DNA of 64,000 nt from Amborella trichopoda. Taxonomy: Eukaryota; Streptophyta; Magnoliopsida; Amborellales; Amborellaceae. The notes under the pieces were generated by a model that saw only the letters and a list, made by a program, of their open reading frames with translations, had not been told where the DNA came from and ran no database searches. This document shows positions 34,301-45,738 of the stretch, piece by piece (position 1 is the stretch's first letter; each line of letters starts with the position of its first letter). The stretch lies in assembly GCF_000471905.2 (NCBI RefSeq), contig NW_006498549.1, positions 8,035,963 to 8,099,962 on the forward strand, in the 5' to 3' direction. A program made the position numbers and the translations under genes.

Positions 34301-35215
34301 TAAAAGATCTGGTTATGTGACCCGGGCACTAAGGGTTTAACTATTGGCTTCCCTTGCTATTTTGCACTCTTTATACTCTGATTTTGAGTTTATAAAAGTC
34401 TCAAGTTGTTGAGAATTGATTATGATGTGTTAATGTGATATATTTGTTAATAGGAATGTTATGTGTGTAGTCCATGTGAAGGTCTATGTGTAAAAATGAC
34501 ATAATTTGTATTTTCTTGTACCAAGTATTTGAGCAAATGACTTGGAGACTCCATTGAGTTGTAGCTTTTGTTTCTCAAGTGATATTTGAGTCATTGTTGC
34601 TGTACTTTGAGGGTGTAACAATGAGCAAAGAGTATTTTCACTTTTATGTGCATGTGTTGATTGTAAATTTTTTAAATTCATTTCCAAGTTAAATGTTCTG
34701 TAAAAGAGCACCTTATTCTCTATATCACTTCAATCAGTTGACCCTAGTGGCTCCTTTATTTTATAATTCGTATACTCATGGCTGTTGAAATTAAATTTGA
34801 AAATTTGGGGATACAAATTATTTCAGTAAAAGTAAATAAGTCAAATTATGCTGTATGAGTTTAATCAGTTAAAGTATCCTTGGTGCTTGGGGAAATTGAA
34901 ATTACTTGATTGAAGACAAGCCTAATGAGTTTGATAGTAGATGTGAAGAATGGATGAGAGTAAATTACATAATCATGATTTTGTTGTGGAGCCGTATGGA
35001 GCCCCAAATAAGTGCGAATGTGATGTGTGTTAACACCGTTAAAAAAATTTGGGACACTCTGAAAGAAGCATATTTGTCAGATACAAACTTCTCTTGTGAT
35101 GCAGCCCATAATATTTGCTCCCAAGTTGAAAGTTGGACATGGCGAACTAGCACGATATATGTGGTTTTTTACTTTTCTCTTTTCTACTGGCTAGAACACG
35201 TACAAAGGTCAAATT
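31370..35215 (+). mobile_element. Copia remnant A, split by a solo LTR
   Basis: A short LTR-like stretch (about 31370-31574) is followed by a primer-binding site TGGTATTAGAGC (31576-31587). The leader resembles that of Copia remnant B (agtgtgagaa.gt.ac, atttgaatgat). After the inserted LTR (32043-34732) it resumes with Copia gag sequence: IEDKPNEFDSRCEEWMRVN, then SRMEPQISANVM and KKIWDTLKEAYLS. Nothing of protease or pol is seen after about 35150. Confidence 0.7.
32043..34732 (+). repeat. Solo LTR inserted in Copia remnant A
   Basis: Starts TGTTGGCTTTATGGCCTTTC and ends CTTCA; 2690 bp. It separates parts of a Copia leader/gag region that is continuous in remnant B. Flanks are ttcag (32038-32042) and atcag (34733-34737), a target duplication with one change. 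The head resembles the R1 LTRs at 49873 and 59015 (TGYTGGGTTTTGTGGCC). No primer-binding site or coding region follows. Confidence 0.65.
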
Positions 35216-35279
35216 AATACAAGATAAACTCAAAACAAGCAAATATGAATAACAAAAAGGTTCTCACTTGCTGCCACTA

Positions 35280-37204
35280 AATAAAACTTTTTTATTTTAA
35301 TAATAAAATATTACGTAAGACTGTTTGGAAACAAAAAAATGCAAACTGCATCACATAAAGTACAGTGTCAGAAGATTACCTCAACTGGACTTGATGCACC
35401 TCACCCCGGGTCTCCTCCGATGGCGCACGAGATCAAAGTCTATTTCATATCTTATATGTACGGGAGGCCTAGGCTAGGACCCTTCAATATAGAGAGCAAT
35501 GGTGGACCAAACTGGGTCTCAAAGAACTATATGGGGCGTGCCTACTCTAGGCTCAAGAACTAGGGCATGCCCCTCTTTCTTTTCGTATAATATAAGTTCT
35601 AACTCTTAGGGAGGCTTAAAGAGAGATGCAAGAGATTAGAGAGAGAGAGTATGGCATGCCACCTTTGTGAGGGAGAGAGAGAGAGAGATGTAACAGGATA
35701 TAGAGATTTGGGACCCCCCATAGAGATTATTTATAGACTTTTCCTTAAGTTTAGGGTATGGAGAATTGATCTAGACCATTGATCATAGGAGACCTATGTG
35801 GTGAGAGATCTTAGCCTTACAATCCTTATATCAATCATCATGATCTAAAGGAAGGTGCTAGAATCTTATCCTTTATCTTCCTTAACCTAATCTCATCAAA
35901 TATTTAGAACATGGAAAATATATTTCTATTTACTTTTTTTTCCATAATTTTCTTGCACATGCTTATTTGAAAAGTCAAAATCTCCTTCATGATAAAAACT
36001 TCCCTTTTTATTTCGAATCTAATAGATGGCATAATGCATGCATTATGGAATAGGAAGGTGCATCACTTATGTGGGGCGTGCCTCTTATGGAGCCTGAAGT
36101 GGGCCCCACACACCTCTCCACATGCATTATTTTAGTGGGGCCATGTAGTACAATGGCCCCCATGTGTATTACTATTTTTGAAATAGAGAAAATGACTTTT
36201 AGAAAATGTTTGCTCTTTTTTTTTCCTCTTTGATTTATTAAATACTGAAAATTTAGTTTTAACCTATTTATAAATTCATTTTGAGAAAATAAAATACCTA
36301 GAGACTTCTAAAAATTCATTTTATTTATCGAAAAATCATTTAAGGTCAATTTAATTAACTCTAAATTATTTGATGGGATTTGAATCCAATTATTTTAAAG
36401 AAATAGCGAAATCACTGAAGCACTCCATTTTTCTATTAGAGATCATAATTCACACCCACTTTCTCAAACTGACCTAATAATTCCCATGACCCACAATCTA
36501 TTTCAGGGGTTCATGATTGAGCTACCAAAGTCAGCCAATAGGTGAGGGGACACAATCTTAGTCTATGATTACAGGTTCCCCCTATGGATAAGTCCTAGGT
36601 CGCACAGACGTTGTGCACACAATTTGCATTTGGTGCATATGGGGGTTTATCTCTCGCACATGTACACACATCATCCTCAATGGTGTTTTGCTTCTCGATA
36701 AGGCAATCATGTGTACATGTCATGTGATGGTTTAAGATGGGGCTTTGGCCCTCGTCCCTTCAGGCCCACTAATCACACACAAAGGTCACACAGTCCCTTG
36801 GCTCACTACTTTGGGCAACTCAGAAGTTATCAAGGAATAACCCTGCTAACCCTTATCGTTGTGCACTATGCCCAAGTATTTAGGGTTTTGGTACTCGAAG
36901 GCCTAACTTGTAAAGCCTAATCAAAGTCTCGGCAAACAATATTGCTAACCTGATCATTACCCTAGGCAACTCCGACCTCATCTAGGGATAACCCTGCTAA
37001 CCCTTATTAGTTGTTCTCTATGCCCAAGTATTTAGGGTTTTGGTACTTTTGGCCTAGCTTGTCAAGCCTAGTCAGAGTCTCGGCAAACAATATTGCCAAC
37101 CTCGGTCTCTCTGGACCATATTTTCACTAGAGTTCTTTGTTCCACTATACCAAAATTGGTTACATGCTCTCATAAGGCCTTTAAATGGTCATAAAAACCC
37201 AATA
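35280..37204 (-). repeat. R1-type long LTR, minus orientation
   Basis: Read on the minus strand it begins TATTGGGTTTTTATGACCAT and TTTAAAGGCC near 37204 and contains blocks seen in the other R1 copies: GGGCATA..GCAC, GGGTTA..CC, the tgtgtacatg region and a final gcgccatcggaggagaccc like 42428 and 51825. The left boundary is approximate. An (AG)n-rich stretch lies at 35630-35690. Confidence 0.6.
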
Positions 37205-38236
37205 TGAGTATCTAGATAAGAGAGACAAGCTTAAAGTTTATAAGAGGAACCACAAGAGGGAAAAATAGTCATTTAATCTGCCCTTTTATGTCTGTTATTT
37301 ATTTCTTGTGTCATTTTATTTACTTTAGTGCATAAGTAGTAATCTTTAGATGTAAAATTCCTTTGTTATCTAAGTTTTGAACCTAAGTGTCCTAGTTATA
37401 TTTGTATGGGGTAGTATTATCTATATCATAATTTTTAACGAAACATAAGGTTAAGAGGTGTGCGTGGGTGGGTTGAACTTCACATCTTTCTATTTCCTCT
37501 CATGTTTCTCATATTTTTCTCTTCTCTCTTCTTCTTTCTTTTTCTCTTTTCTTTCTATATTCTTTGATATGGTATCTGAGCTGATCCTTTACGTTTTTTG
37601 AATCCTTTCTTTCTTGAATTCTTTATCTTTTCAACATCCCTTCCCTTTCATCTTCTCTTTTTTTCATGCCCTTCCCTCTAAAAAGAAAAAAAAGGAGATA
37701 GGAATCATGATCTTCGCCTTTCTTCCTTATTGCTTTTAATTATAAAACTACAGTAACATGCTGCTATATACGTGCTACAATGCCGTACTACAGTAAATGC
37801 TACTATACTGTGCTACAAAATCGTCCATATGGATCAAGATTTACAGAGAGATAATGGCCTAGTTTCAATGTTGGTATTTCTCACCTTTTTAAGTTGTATG
37901 ATCTCTCTGTAGATCTACAGAGAGATCATAAAAATTAGCCCGTTCTCTGCATATTTATATGCATGTTCCAGACCTGTTTGTTGGCATGTATGATCTACAG
38001 AGATATCATGCATGTTCCTGCCATACCATAGTAATTTGTATGATCTCTTTGTAGATCTTGATCTTGATCATGACCTAGTTTCAATGTTGGCAAGTCTCAG
38101 ACGTGTTCAATGTGGTGTTGCCCTAATTTGTTCAAGTGTGAGAACGTGACCAGATCTGAATGATAAGTATCTCTCTCCGTTTTAAGTTGTTTTTGCATTG
38201 TACTAAGCTTGTGTGAGTGTCTGAAATTGGCCAACC

Positions 38237-38755
38237 TTGGTTGTCCTCCTTAATCTTTTATGCTCGTGGAAAATAAAGCCTGGAATGCTTAGTCTTTCTG
38301 AAACTGTGGGTATACAAATCACCTCTGTAAAACTAAGTGAGTCTAATTCTATTGTATGGGCTCAATCTATCACAGTATCCCTGGATGCAAGGAGGAAACT
38401 AAACAATATGACTGAGGACAAGCCTAGTAACTCTGGCAGTAGATATGGAGAGTGGATGATCATGAGCTGGTTGTGGAGTAGTATGGAACCCCAAATAGGT
38501 GCCAATGTGATGTCTCTTGATACAACTAAGGAAATTTGGAACACTTTGAAAGAAACATATTCATCATATAAAAATATCTCCCAGGTATATGAGCTGTTTG
38601 AGAAAATGTTTCAATTGCAACAAGGTAATAAGAGTGTGAGTGAGTACTATAGTTCCCTCAGGGGTATGTGGGAAGAGATGCATCTATACGAGCCTATATC
38701 TTGTGATGTGGAATTACAGAAGAGGCAACATGAAGAATTTAGGGTTGTCAACTGA
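38237..38755 (+). pseudogene. Copia gag (UBN2-like) fragment
   Basis: A 172-codon frame with the Copia gag pattern: SESNSIVWAQSITVSLDARR, WMIMSWLWSSMEPQIGANVM, KEIWNTLKETYSSYKN and MFQLQQGNKSVSEYYSSLRG. It packages Copia RNA in intact elements. It stops at 38755 before any zinc knuckle. Confidence 0.75.
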
Positions 38756-39734
38756 ATAACATTATGTAAGTGGACAGACCTTGGCAAATAGTGAACTCCC
38801 ATCTCTCGCTAATGTTTACTCACACATTAAATGAGTTAATATACCGGCTTCTCCCTCTCCCTTGAAGTAAGTATTAGTGATGGATCGACATTGAATACAG
38901 TTGTAAGGAGAGGTGATGGAGGTAGAGGTCGGGCATGTGGTTGTGACTCAGGACGAGGCCACAGTAGAGGTGATGGAGGTAGAGAGGTCGAGGAACTGAC
39001 AAGCGTATGCATGGTGGGCATTACAAATAATAAGGTTGACAAGTGTTTGGACAAGGTTGGTGAGCTTGCTTGAACAAACCAAGTGGCTTACACATCTGAG
39101 AGTGATGAGCCTTATTTGAGTAGACTCCGTGATCGCCAACAACTGTCAGATTCCGTTGGTGACTCTGTTGTGCTTTCCATAGAAGAATATAATAAACTTG
39201 TTAAACGAATATAACTGTCTTTGGTTCCCTCTTCCTCTTCTATTGACACCCTTGCAAATTCAGGTACTTTTGTGCTTCTTGCCTCTCGAAAACCTGCTCC
39301 CTGTGTTAGTGGTTCAGGGGCATCAGATTACATGATGGTGAGTCCGCTGTTTTTGAATCTCTATATAAGTGCATTCCTAATTCTTCTGTTACCCTGGCTG
39401 ATGGATTGCTGTCTAGTGTGTTAGGGCAGGGTATAGTTATGCCTATATGTACTGTATGTCCCAAAGTTTCCCTTCAGTTTATAATCTGAGCAAATTAGCC
39501 GAATCTCTTCATTGCTCTGTAACCTTTTATCCTTCTTGTGTCTTTCAAGATCCAAAGATGAATATGATGATTGGTGGGCGGATATCAGGCAGGCAGCCTG
39601 TACTTGGATGATAACCTTATTGGTGCTGCTTTTCACTCTGCTGATTCTCCTTATGGCATTGTCGGCTGGGTCATACGTCTCTCAAGAACTTGAAGTTCCC
39701 TTTTATAGAGTCAGTCTGCTTTACAGTGTGAAGC

Positions 39735-40330
39735 TTGTCTGTTAGGAAAGCATCATAGGGTGTCACTTCATCCTAGAGTTGACATAGACTTGTTCCGTTT
39801 ACTGTGATATATGGGGTCCAGTTAGAGTACAAAGTTTGTTTGGTCATAAGTAAGTTTGTTTGGTCATAAGTATTTTGTAACTTTCGTGGATGATTATTCA
39901 CAAATGACATGGTTATATTTAATGAAAGAAGGATTTGAGATTTTTCTCCATTTTTAAATTGTTTCACAAGGCGATTCAGACTCAATTTAATAAGAAAGTG
40001 TGTATTTTGCGGTTTGATAATGCTAAAGAGTATCTATCTAAAGAATTTCAGAATTATGCGGAACATGGAATTTTGCACCAAACTTCTTGTGCGCATACTC
40101 AACAGATTGGAGTTTTTGAAAGAAAAAATTAGCACTTACTTAAAGTAGGCCATTCTCTGCATTTTTATATGCATGTTCCAAAGGATTATTGGGGAGATGC
40201 CTTACTAAATGCATGCTATTTAATTAATCATATGCGTTCTTCAGTTTTATATGGAAAAACATCTCACTTGGTTCTCTTTCCTGATGCTCCACTATTTGTT
40301 GTTCCTCCTTGAGTTTTTGGGCGTGTTGCT
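39735..40330 (+). pseudogene. Copia integrase fragment
   Basis: Translation in two or more frames gives CEACLLGKHHRVS (zinc domain end), WGPVRVQSLFGHKYF, FVTFVDDYSQMTWLYLM, RFDNAKEYLSKEFQNYAE, HGILHQTSCAHTQQIGVFER and HMRSSVLYGKTSHLVLF. A short duplication (gtttgtttggtcataagta, about 39830-39870) and stops break it. Confidence 0.8.
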
Positions 40331-40445
40331 TTGATCATATGTTAGTTACTTGTAATGATAACCTAGATCCCCAAGCTATCAAGTGTATCTAAGTCGGGTA
40401 TTCAGGCTTCCAGAAAGGTTATCATTGTTACATCCTGATTTGTAA

Positions 40446-42660
40446 AAGATAGCCGTCTAGGAAACAACCCTTTTTGGATAAGGGTGTTTGACGTGTACAT
40501 GTGTGGAAGAGATGATTCCCTGCAACACTAAATTGTGTTGGAAGGATCCATAAAGCATAGTGTTGACATGGGGCCTGGACTTGTCCTCAGGTAGGAACCT
40601 GTAATCCATAGACTAAGATTGTTTTGCCTTCACTTAGTGGCTGACTTTGATAGTCCAATCCTGAACCTCTGCGAAGGGATGTAGGTCATGGGAACTATTG
40701 GGCCAATTTGAGAAGGTGTAGTGAGAAACGGTTTTTAGAAAGGATGGAGTCCTAAGTGTATTTGTTGTAATCATAACTCTATCGATCCTATTCTCATTAA
40801 ATCTCTTTGAATATGTTTTAGTATAGTTTAATTATTTTTGGATTTTAAAAAATAATTTTTTGGACCTCTATTGGTATTTTATTTTATTGAAATATGATTT
40901 AAATAGAGAAAAAGCAAATTTTGGACTTATTTAAATTAGAAAGAAAAATAAATTATTTAATAACAATATAACATTTACTGGATTATCGATTTTTTTTTTG
41001 AAAACGTTAAATTGTATTTAAAAATTTTTTTTACATAAAGAGTAAGCTACCTATGGCAACACTCATTTCGGGTGCTCAGTATATAGTAAAAAAGAAATAG
41101 GAAGAGCAAAGATGCTTGGGGGGAGAGTGAGAGTAAAACCATAAGAGAAGAGAGTACTAAGTATTCCAGATAAAACTAAAAAGAAAAGAGTACAAACTTG
41201 AAGGAGAGAGAAGCATATTCCAAAGAGATAAAACTGCCAACGAAGTTCTCCAAATACTCTGGTGGAGTAAGTTGCTCGGACTGGCTTTCAGTATCTGAGG
41301 AGCGGCTACGAAGGGTCAAAAGCATTCAGAGAGAGATATCGATGCAAGAAAAAGTAACCCGGGAGGCCAAACTTTTGAGGGCCTTGGTCGCCAGTCTTCT
41401 GCTGTGGTCGATGGTGTGGCAGGTCGAAAGTCTTGTAGAATTAGAAGGTGGCTACCCTCCTGTTGGGTACTCGAAGTACAGAAGCAGAGAGTGAGAAAAG
41501 AGCAGAAGCTCAAGGGGAGAGAGTTCTAATATACCAGGGTAGGCATCCCCACACGTCGAGTAATCTACAATGCAGAGAAATAGAGAAAAGAAGGCAAGGG
41601 GCTGCAGGTAGAGGGAGAAAGTCTAAGAGAATTGTGACCACTGAATTTCATTGATTGTCTGAAAATTAATTTACTTGATTATCTGAAATCAATTTTAATA
41701 TATTGGGGGCCCATTCGATTTTATTGGGCCAACCAATTACTGGGATGTGGGGCCGACATGGCTACCTATGGGGCGGGGTGTTCCACCTCCTCTTATTCTT
41801 TTCTAAATTGGTTTATTCTAATTAAGCCACATGTCGACTTGAGAATTTTAGGAAAGTGTGGTGTAGAGATTTTAATTGATTTTAAAAAGGAAAAGTGTAA
41901 AAATTAATTGATATTGGTTTAGTACTTTATCTACATAATATTTGATGGGAACAGAGTTATGGAAACTGAGGGATAAGGGTTGCACCTCATTCTTTTAATT
42001 ATGATGGCTGATCTAAGTAATGAATGGATGAGATCTCTTCACCCCACAGCTCTCCAAGATCAAAGGGCAAGATTAAGTCTCATAATGATGGCAAAACCCT
42101 AACCCTAGAAACCCTAGTTTTTATTCTATATAAACTAGCTATGGGGGCCTCATTCTCTACACACTTGATATCTCAATCTCTCTTTCTCTTTGAGCCAAAG
42201 GGATGGCACACCCCTCTCTAATCTCTCTCTATTCTCTCTCTAAATTAGGGTATAGGAAGCATAAGAAACCCTAAAAGGTGGCACGCCCAAGCCACAACAC
42301 CCTAGCCTTCTATCTTGTCCTTATGCTCATGTGTTGAGCTTTGGTCTAGGTTATCCCATATCATGCTCTCTACTGGTTTTGCCTAGGCTTCCCAAGTTGT
42401 GAGACAAGTTCTTGAACCTAGATCCCGTGCGCCATTGGTGGGGGAGACTTGACGTGGGGTGTGCTAAATCCTTGGGGGTAACCTAAGGCAAGGTATACAG
42501 TAATTTCCTATTTCATGTTCTTTTTTATTTAATTGCATCTTTTATGTAATTTTCAGATCTATGTTGTGAATGTAATTTTGTTTTAATGGCAAACAAGTGA
42601 GAGTCCTTGGTATTTTATTTGTTTCATATATTGTATTTGGACACTTGTGAATGATTCGGG
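40446..42660 (+). repeat. R1-type long LTR, plus orientation, with insertion
   Basis: The R1 head is missing. From about 40490 it has the gtgtacatgtgtgg block, the ggacttgtcctcaggtagg and agggatgtaggtcatggg blocks, and from 41700 the ggggccgacatggc, TATA (tctatataaac, 42124-42134) and gcgccattggtgggggagac blocks of the family. An L1-like retroposon interrupts it at 40990-41665. Confidence 0.55.
40990..41665 (-). mobile_element. Possible L1-type retroposon 3' fragment
   Basis: On the plus strand a T-run (40991-40999) and aaacgttaaattgtatttaaaaa mark what looks like a LINE poly(A) end on the minus strand. About 670 bp of GA-rich sequence follows. Flanks ggattatc and tgattatc may be a short target duplication. 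No pol domain is present, so a retroposed transcript is also possible. Confidence 0.45.
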
Positions 42661-42664
42661 TGGC

Positions 42665-43247
42665 AATACAAAAAAAAAAGATAAAAGGAGAGAAAGGAAA
42701 GGGGGGGAGGGGGGGGTGGAAGGAAAGAAAGGGGTAAAAAGAAAAAATAAGGGGATAGACCCCAATCAGCTAGGGGGTAAATCTGGTGAGTTGGTCTTAC
42801 TGGATCGTCTCTCGCCGCTGCTTAAGGTCTTCTTTCTCTATCCTCCATTTAACCTCGGTTTCTCTCTTTTCTCGCATATCTCATCTCTTCTACCTCACCT
42901 ACCCCACTTTTTTACCTCTGCTTCCCTCTTTACCCCTTCTCCCTCTGGCCCACAAAGAGAGCATGGAAAAAGAGGAAGGAAAGGGGGAGAAAAAAAAAGA
43001 CGAAAACAAGGGATAAAAGAAAAGTTGGAAAAATAAAGGGATAGACCCCAATCAGCGAGGAGGTAAATTTTGGTAAGGTGGTCTCGCTGGACTGTTTCTC
43101 GCCACTACTTAAGGTCTTCTTTCTCAATCCTCCCTATGACCTCGGTTTCTTTCTTTTCTTGCATATCTCACCTCTTCTACCTCACCTACCCTTTTTTTTT
43201 ACCTCTGTTTCCTTCCCTTTTTACCCCTTCTTCCTCTTGCCCACAAC
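42665..43247. repeat. Two-copy tandem duplication, period about 287 bp
   Basis: atagaccccaatcagc occurs at about 42755 and 43042, each followed by ggtaaat, ctcgccgctgcttaaggtcttc / ctcgccactacttaaggtcttc, cctcggtttct and a CT-rich end. The purine-rich and pyrimidine-rich halves give open frames of low complexity, which are not genes. Confidence 0.85.
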
Positions 43248-43854
43248 TTCTCTCGCTCTGTATCTCGAGCATTCTCTGCTTCGCGCAGCAAGGCATTTTT
43301 TGCCCAGTGCACTGCTTGAAGGAAAACAGTTAGCTTGACAGCCGCAGAATTCGCATCATCAATCTGCTGGCTACACACGTTTCTCTTAAGGACTTTGCTG
43401 CGGTCCTTTTGACTGGGCCTGCCTTCGCATTATATGCTTCAAGTCTTATGAAATTTGGCTCTCTGCCAATGCTACTGTGCTAGGGTTTGGTACGTATTGG
43501 GCTCCCGCTGGGCACTGCTCAAACCTCTTTTGGTGTATATCTCCCTCTTGTATTACTTCTCTCCCCTCTCGCCTTACTTTCTTTACAATGTTGTCTGAGC
43601 ACTTAATATGTGGGACTGCCGTCTTTGGGTCTAAACCAAATGTAAATTATTTTATCATATTAATACTATTGTCAACTTTTATTAAAAAATACAAAAGAAA
43701 AGATTGAAAAATTTTAATCGGTTGACTTGCCTAGTCACATAGTCCACCTTTCATGTACAAGTAACGTGCACCCGCTACATTTCACTGGAATAAGTAGTTC
43801 CGGTGTAAGAAACCTTACGATGGCCTGAAAATCCATGTTCAAACCTAATCATAA
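43248..43854. other. Intron sequence, nothing recognised
   Basis: Mixed composition; 76-codon open frame without similarity known to me. Confidence 0.4.
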
Positions 43855-44065
43855 AATTTAAAATTTTTCGAAATGGTGCGGATCTATAAACACTTGAAAA
43901 TCTTGAAAATTGACGGTCTGGATTACTTGTTACAAGATGTACTATGTTTAGGACTTGAAATTCTCTTTTTTCTTTATATCAATAAATATCGAGGTCGATA
44001 TGATCAATCGGAAGGTTTTCTGACTTCAAAACACTTGTTTTTATAGGATTTTTGAGGCTCTCCGT
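43855..44065 (-). repeat. MITE fragment (copy 2)
   Basis: The reverse complement matches the middle of MITE copies 1 and 3: gactt-caaaa, ggaaggttttctga, tgaaattctc-ttttt, ttacaagatg-a, gaaaatcttgaaaattgacgg, ggtgcggatct. Terminal repeats and target duplication were not found. Confidence 0.6.
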
Positions 44066-44862
44066 ACTCTATAGCAGTGTACGAGGCCTTGGCATGGGCC
44101 ACAGACTCAGCCCTGGCCCGAGCTGAGTTACTCGGGCAAGTCTGTTTCTGCATGCCTAAGGCAAAAGCCTTATAGGACCAGGGGAGAGAGTTTGAGGGAT
44201 GGGGGTTTCGAAAGAGGCCACGTTGGAAGGTAGGAAGGAATAGGGCATTTGGGTGAGGGGAACGGAGAGAGAGGAGGCCACATGGTGAAGCTAGAAAGGC
44301 TATGAGACACATGGTTGAGAGAGAGGAGGGAGAAGAGAGTAAGGGGCACTTGACTAAGAAAATGTGTGGGGCACACATGGCAAAGAAGAGAGCAGCTGAT
44401 AAGAGAGGGAGGAGAGAGAAAGTAGTCAAGTTGGAGGCCAAAAAATAGCATCAGTTTCGATAAAGTAGGTTATTAATGGGTGTTTCTCCATATCTCTCTT
44501 TCAATGATTCTTTGTGGGTTTTGAATTGGAAGAAAAAGATTTTTTTTTTTTTCCCAGCTTGGAGAGAGAGAGTTGGCGATGAAGGTGGGGAGACGGCTGA
44601 CTCAAGGAAAATGGCGCAGAGAAAAAACATGGCGAGGGTCGCCTAATTGAATCTTGTATGAAACAAACATGTTGCAGCTCTGCACGTTTGAGAAAAAAAT
44701 AGCACATTCTGAATAGCTAATTTTTGTGTTTTGAGGCTGCTCAAAAATAGGAGGGAAAGGCTGGTTCAAGACTGCAAGGGGATCTTCAAAATGCTAAATG
44801 AAAGAAAGCGATTTTAGAAGGTTCATAAGTTTTAGAAGGTGAAACCGTGAAAGGAGATTTTT
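44066..44862. other. Purine-rich intron sequence, no gene
   Basis: 44170-44440 is strongly purine-rich on the + strand and gives Ser/Leu/Pro-rich open frames on the minus strand, judged compositional. Nothing else recognised. Confidence 0.4.
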
Positions 44863-44863
44863 T

Positions 44864-44933
<70 letters not shown>

Positions 44934-45079
44934 TAGTAGTTACGTTAGTAGTTACGTTACGTTAGTTACGTTAGTACGTACGTACGTACGTACGTACGTA
45001 CGTACGTACGTACGTACGTACGTACGTACGTACGTACGTACGTACGTACGTACGGTTACGTACGGTAGTACGTAGTACG
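44863..45079. repeat. Compound microsatellite (GA)n - (ACGTT)n - (TACG)n
   Basis: (GA) repeats to 44931, then tagtagtagttacgtta variants, then about 80 bp of TACG repeats (44973-45052). TACG is self-complementary, so this tract can fold on itself. It runs into the gap. Confidence 0.95.
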
Positions 45080-45263
45080 NNNNNNNNNNNNNNNNNNNNN
45101 NNNNNNNNNNNNNNNNNNNNNNNNNNNNNNNNNNNNNNNNNNNNNNNNNNNNNNNNNNNNNNNNNNNNNNNNNNNNNNNNNNNNNNNNNNNNNNNNNNNN
45201 NNNNNNNNNNNNNNNNNNNNNNNNNNNNNNNNNNNNNNNNNNNNNNNNNNNNNNNNNNNNNNN
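45080..45263. other. Assembly gap (184 N)
   Basis: Unknown bases, with (GA)n again on the right (45264-45279). The gap lies inside the microsatellite, about 260 bp before exon i. Confidence 1.
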
Positions 45264-45525
45264 AGAGAGAGAGAGAGAAGGGATCTCCTGTATTTTTAAG
45301 TTTTTTCGTGTAACCTTAGTTGTACATGGAACTCGGGACAACTCAGATCGCCCATAGGGTGAGGCTTAGTAACTTGGTTGAGTTCGAGTGGATATGGCTG
45401 GGTCACTTCACTCTGATTTAAAGCATAAGGTTGCAACCTTATGCGAACTTTTTTCGTATCTATGTCTATATCTGTGTCCATGTGCTTTTCGTTTGTGTCT
45501 GACTCTATGTATTGCTCTTTTGCAG

Positions 45526-45736
45526 GTGGTTGCTGTTCTTATTGGTGGAGCTTCTATTATGGCGGGCCACATTACTGTAGAGCAACTGACAAAGTTCATC
45601 TTGTACGCAGACTGGTTAATTTATTCAACTTGGTGGGTTGGAGACAATTGGTCAAATTTAATGCAGTCAGTGGGGGCTAGTGAAAAGGTTTTCCGCCTCA
45701 TGGATCTACTTCCTAGCGAACAATTCTTATTGAATG
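45526..45736 (+). CDS. ABCB26: ABCB26-like exon i: TM5-TM6 and linker; ends at a GC donor
   Basis: Seventy codons plus one base, from VVAVLIGGASIMAGHITVEQ through LTKFILYADWLIYSTWWVGD to MDLLPSEQFLLN. It holds the rest of TM5, TM6 and the linker to the nucleotide-binding domain. If read on without splicing it ends at a stop 10 codons later (45763). Only a donor at 45737 (ATG|gcaagc) gives the right phase and the expected Gly at the join to 53575. The nearest GT (gtaatg, 45754) would put a stop just after the junction. Confidence 0.88.
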
Positions 45737-45738
45737 GC
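45737..45738 (+). promoter_or_regulatory. Non-canonical GC splice donor
   Basis: The donor reads ATG|GCAAGC. The intron runs to gtgcag at 53574 (7.84 kb). GC-AG introns are a known minority class in plants, usually with strong matches to the donor consensus elsewhere; +3 to +5 (AAG) fit here. Both phase and the protein join (…LLN-G-LKL…) require it. Confidence 0.75.

Larger units (their letters stand above)
37570..40445 (+). mobile_element. Copia remnant B
   Basis: Primer-binding site TGGTATCTGAGC (37570-37581) after a pyrimidine-rich LTR end. Then gag, a protease remnant (about 39270-39340: FVLLASRKPAPC, GSGASDYM; the catalytic Asp before SGAS is Gly) and integrase (39735-40330). It stops inside the region after integrase, where R1 sequence begins. 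Multiple frameshifts; no RT or 3' LTR. Confidence 0.75.
30650..45525. other. 14.9-kb intron between exons h and i
   Basis: Holds two Copia remnants, one solo LTR, two further R1-type LTR copies, an L1-like retroposon, a 287-bp tandem duplication, a MITE fragment, microsatellites and a 184-bp gap. No host exon was found in it. 30650-31370 has nothing recognised. Confidence 0.65.

Noticed and set aside
42647..43338. Several overlapping frames rich in Lys/Gly or Ser/Leu
   Set aside because: Products of the purine/pyrimidine-rich tandem duplication.
44004..44441. 145-codon Ser/Leu/Pro-rich frame on the minus strand
   Set aside because: It arises from a purine-rich tract on the other strand and runs into a MITE fragment; low complexity.
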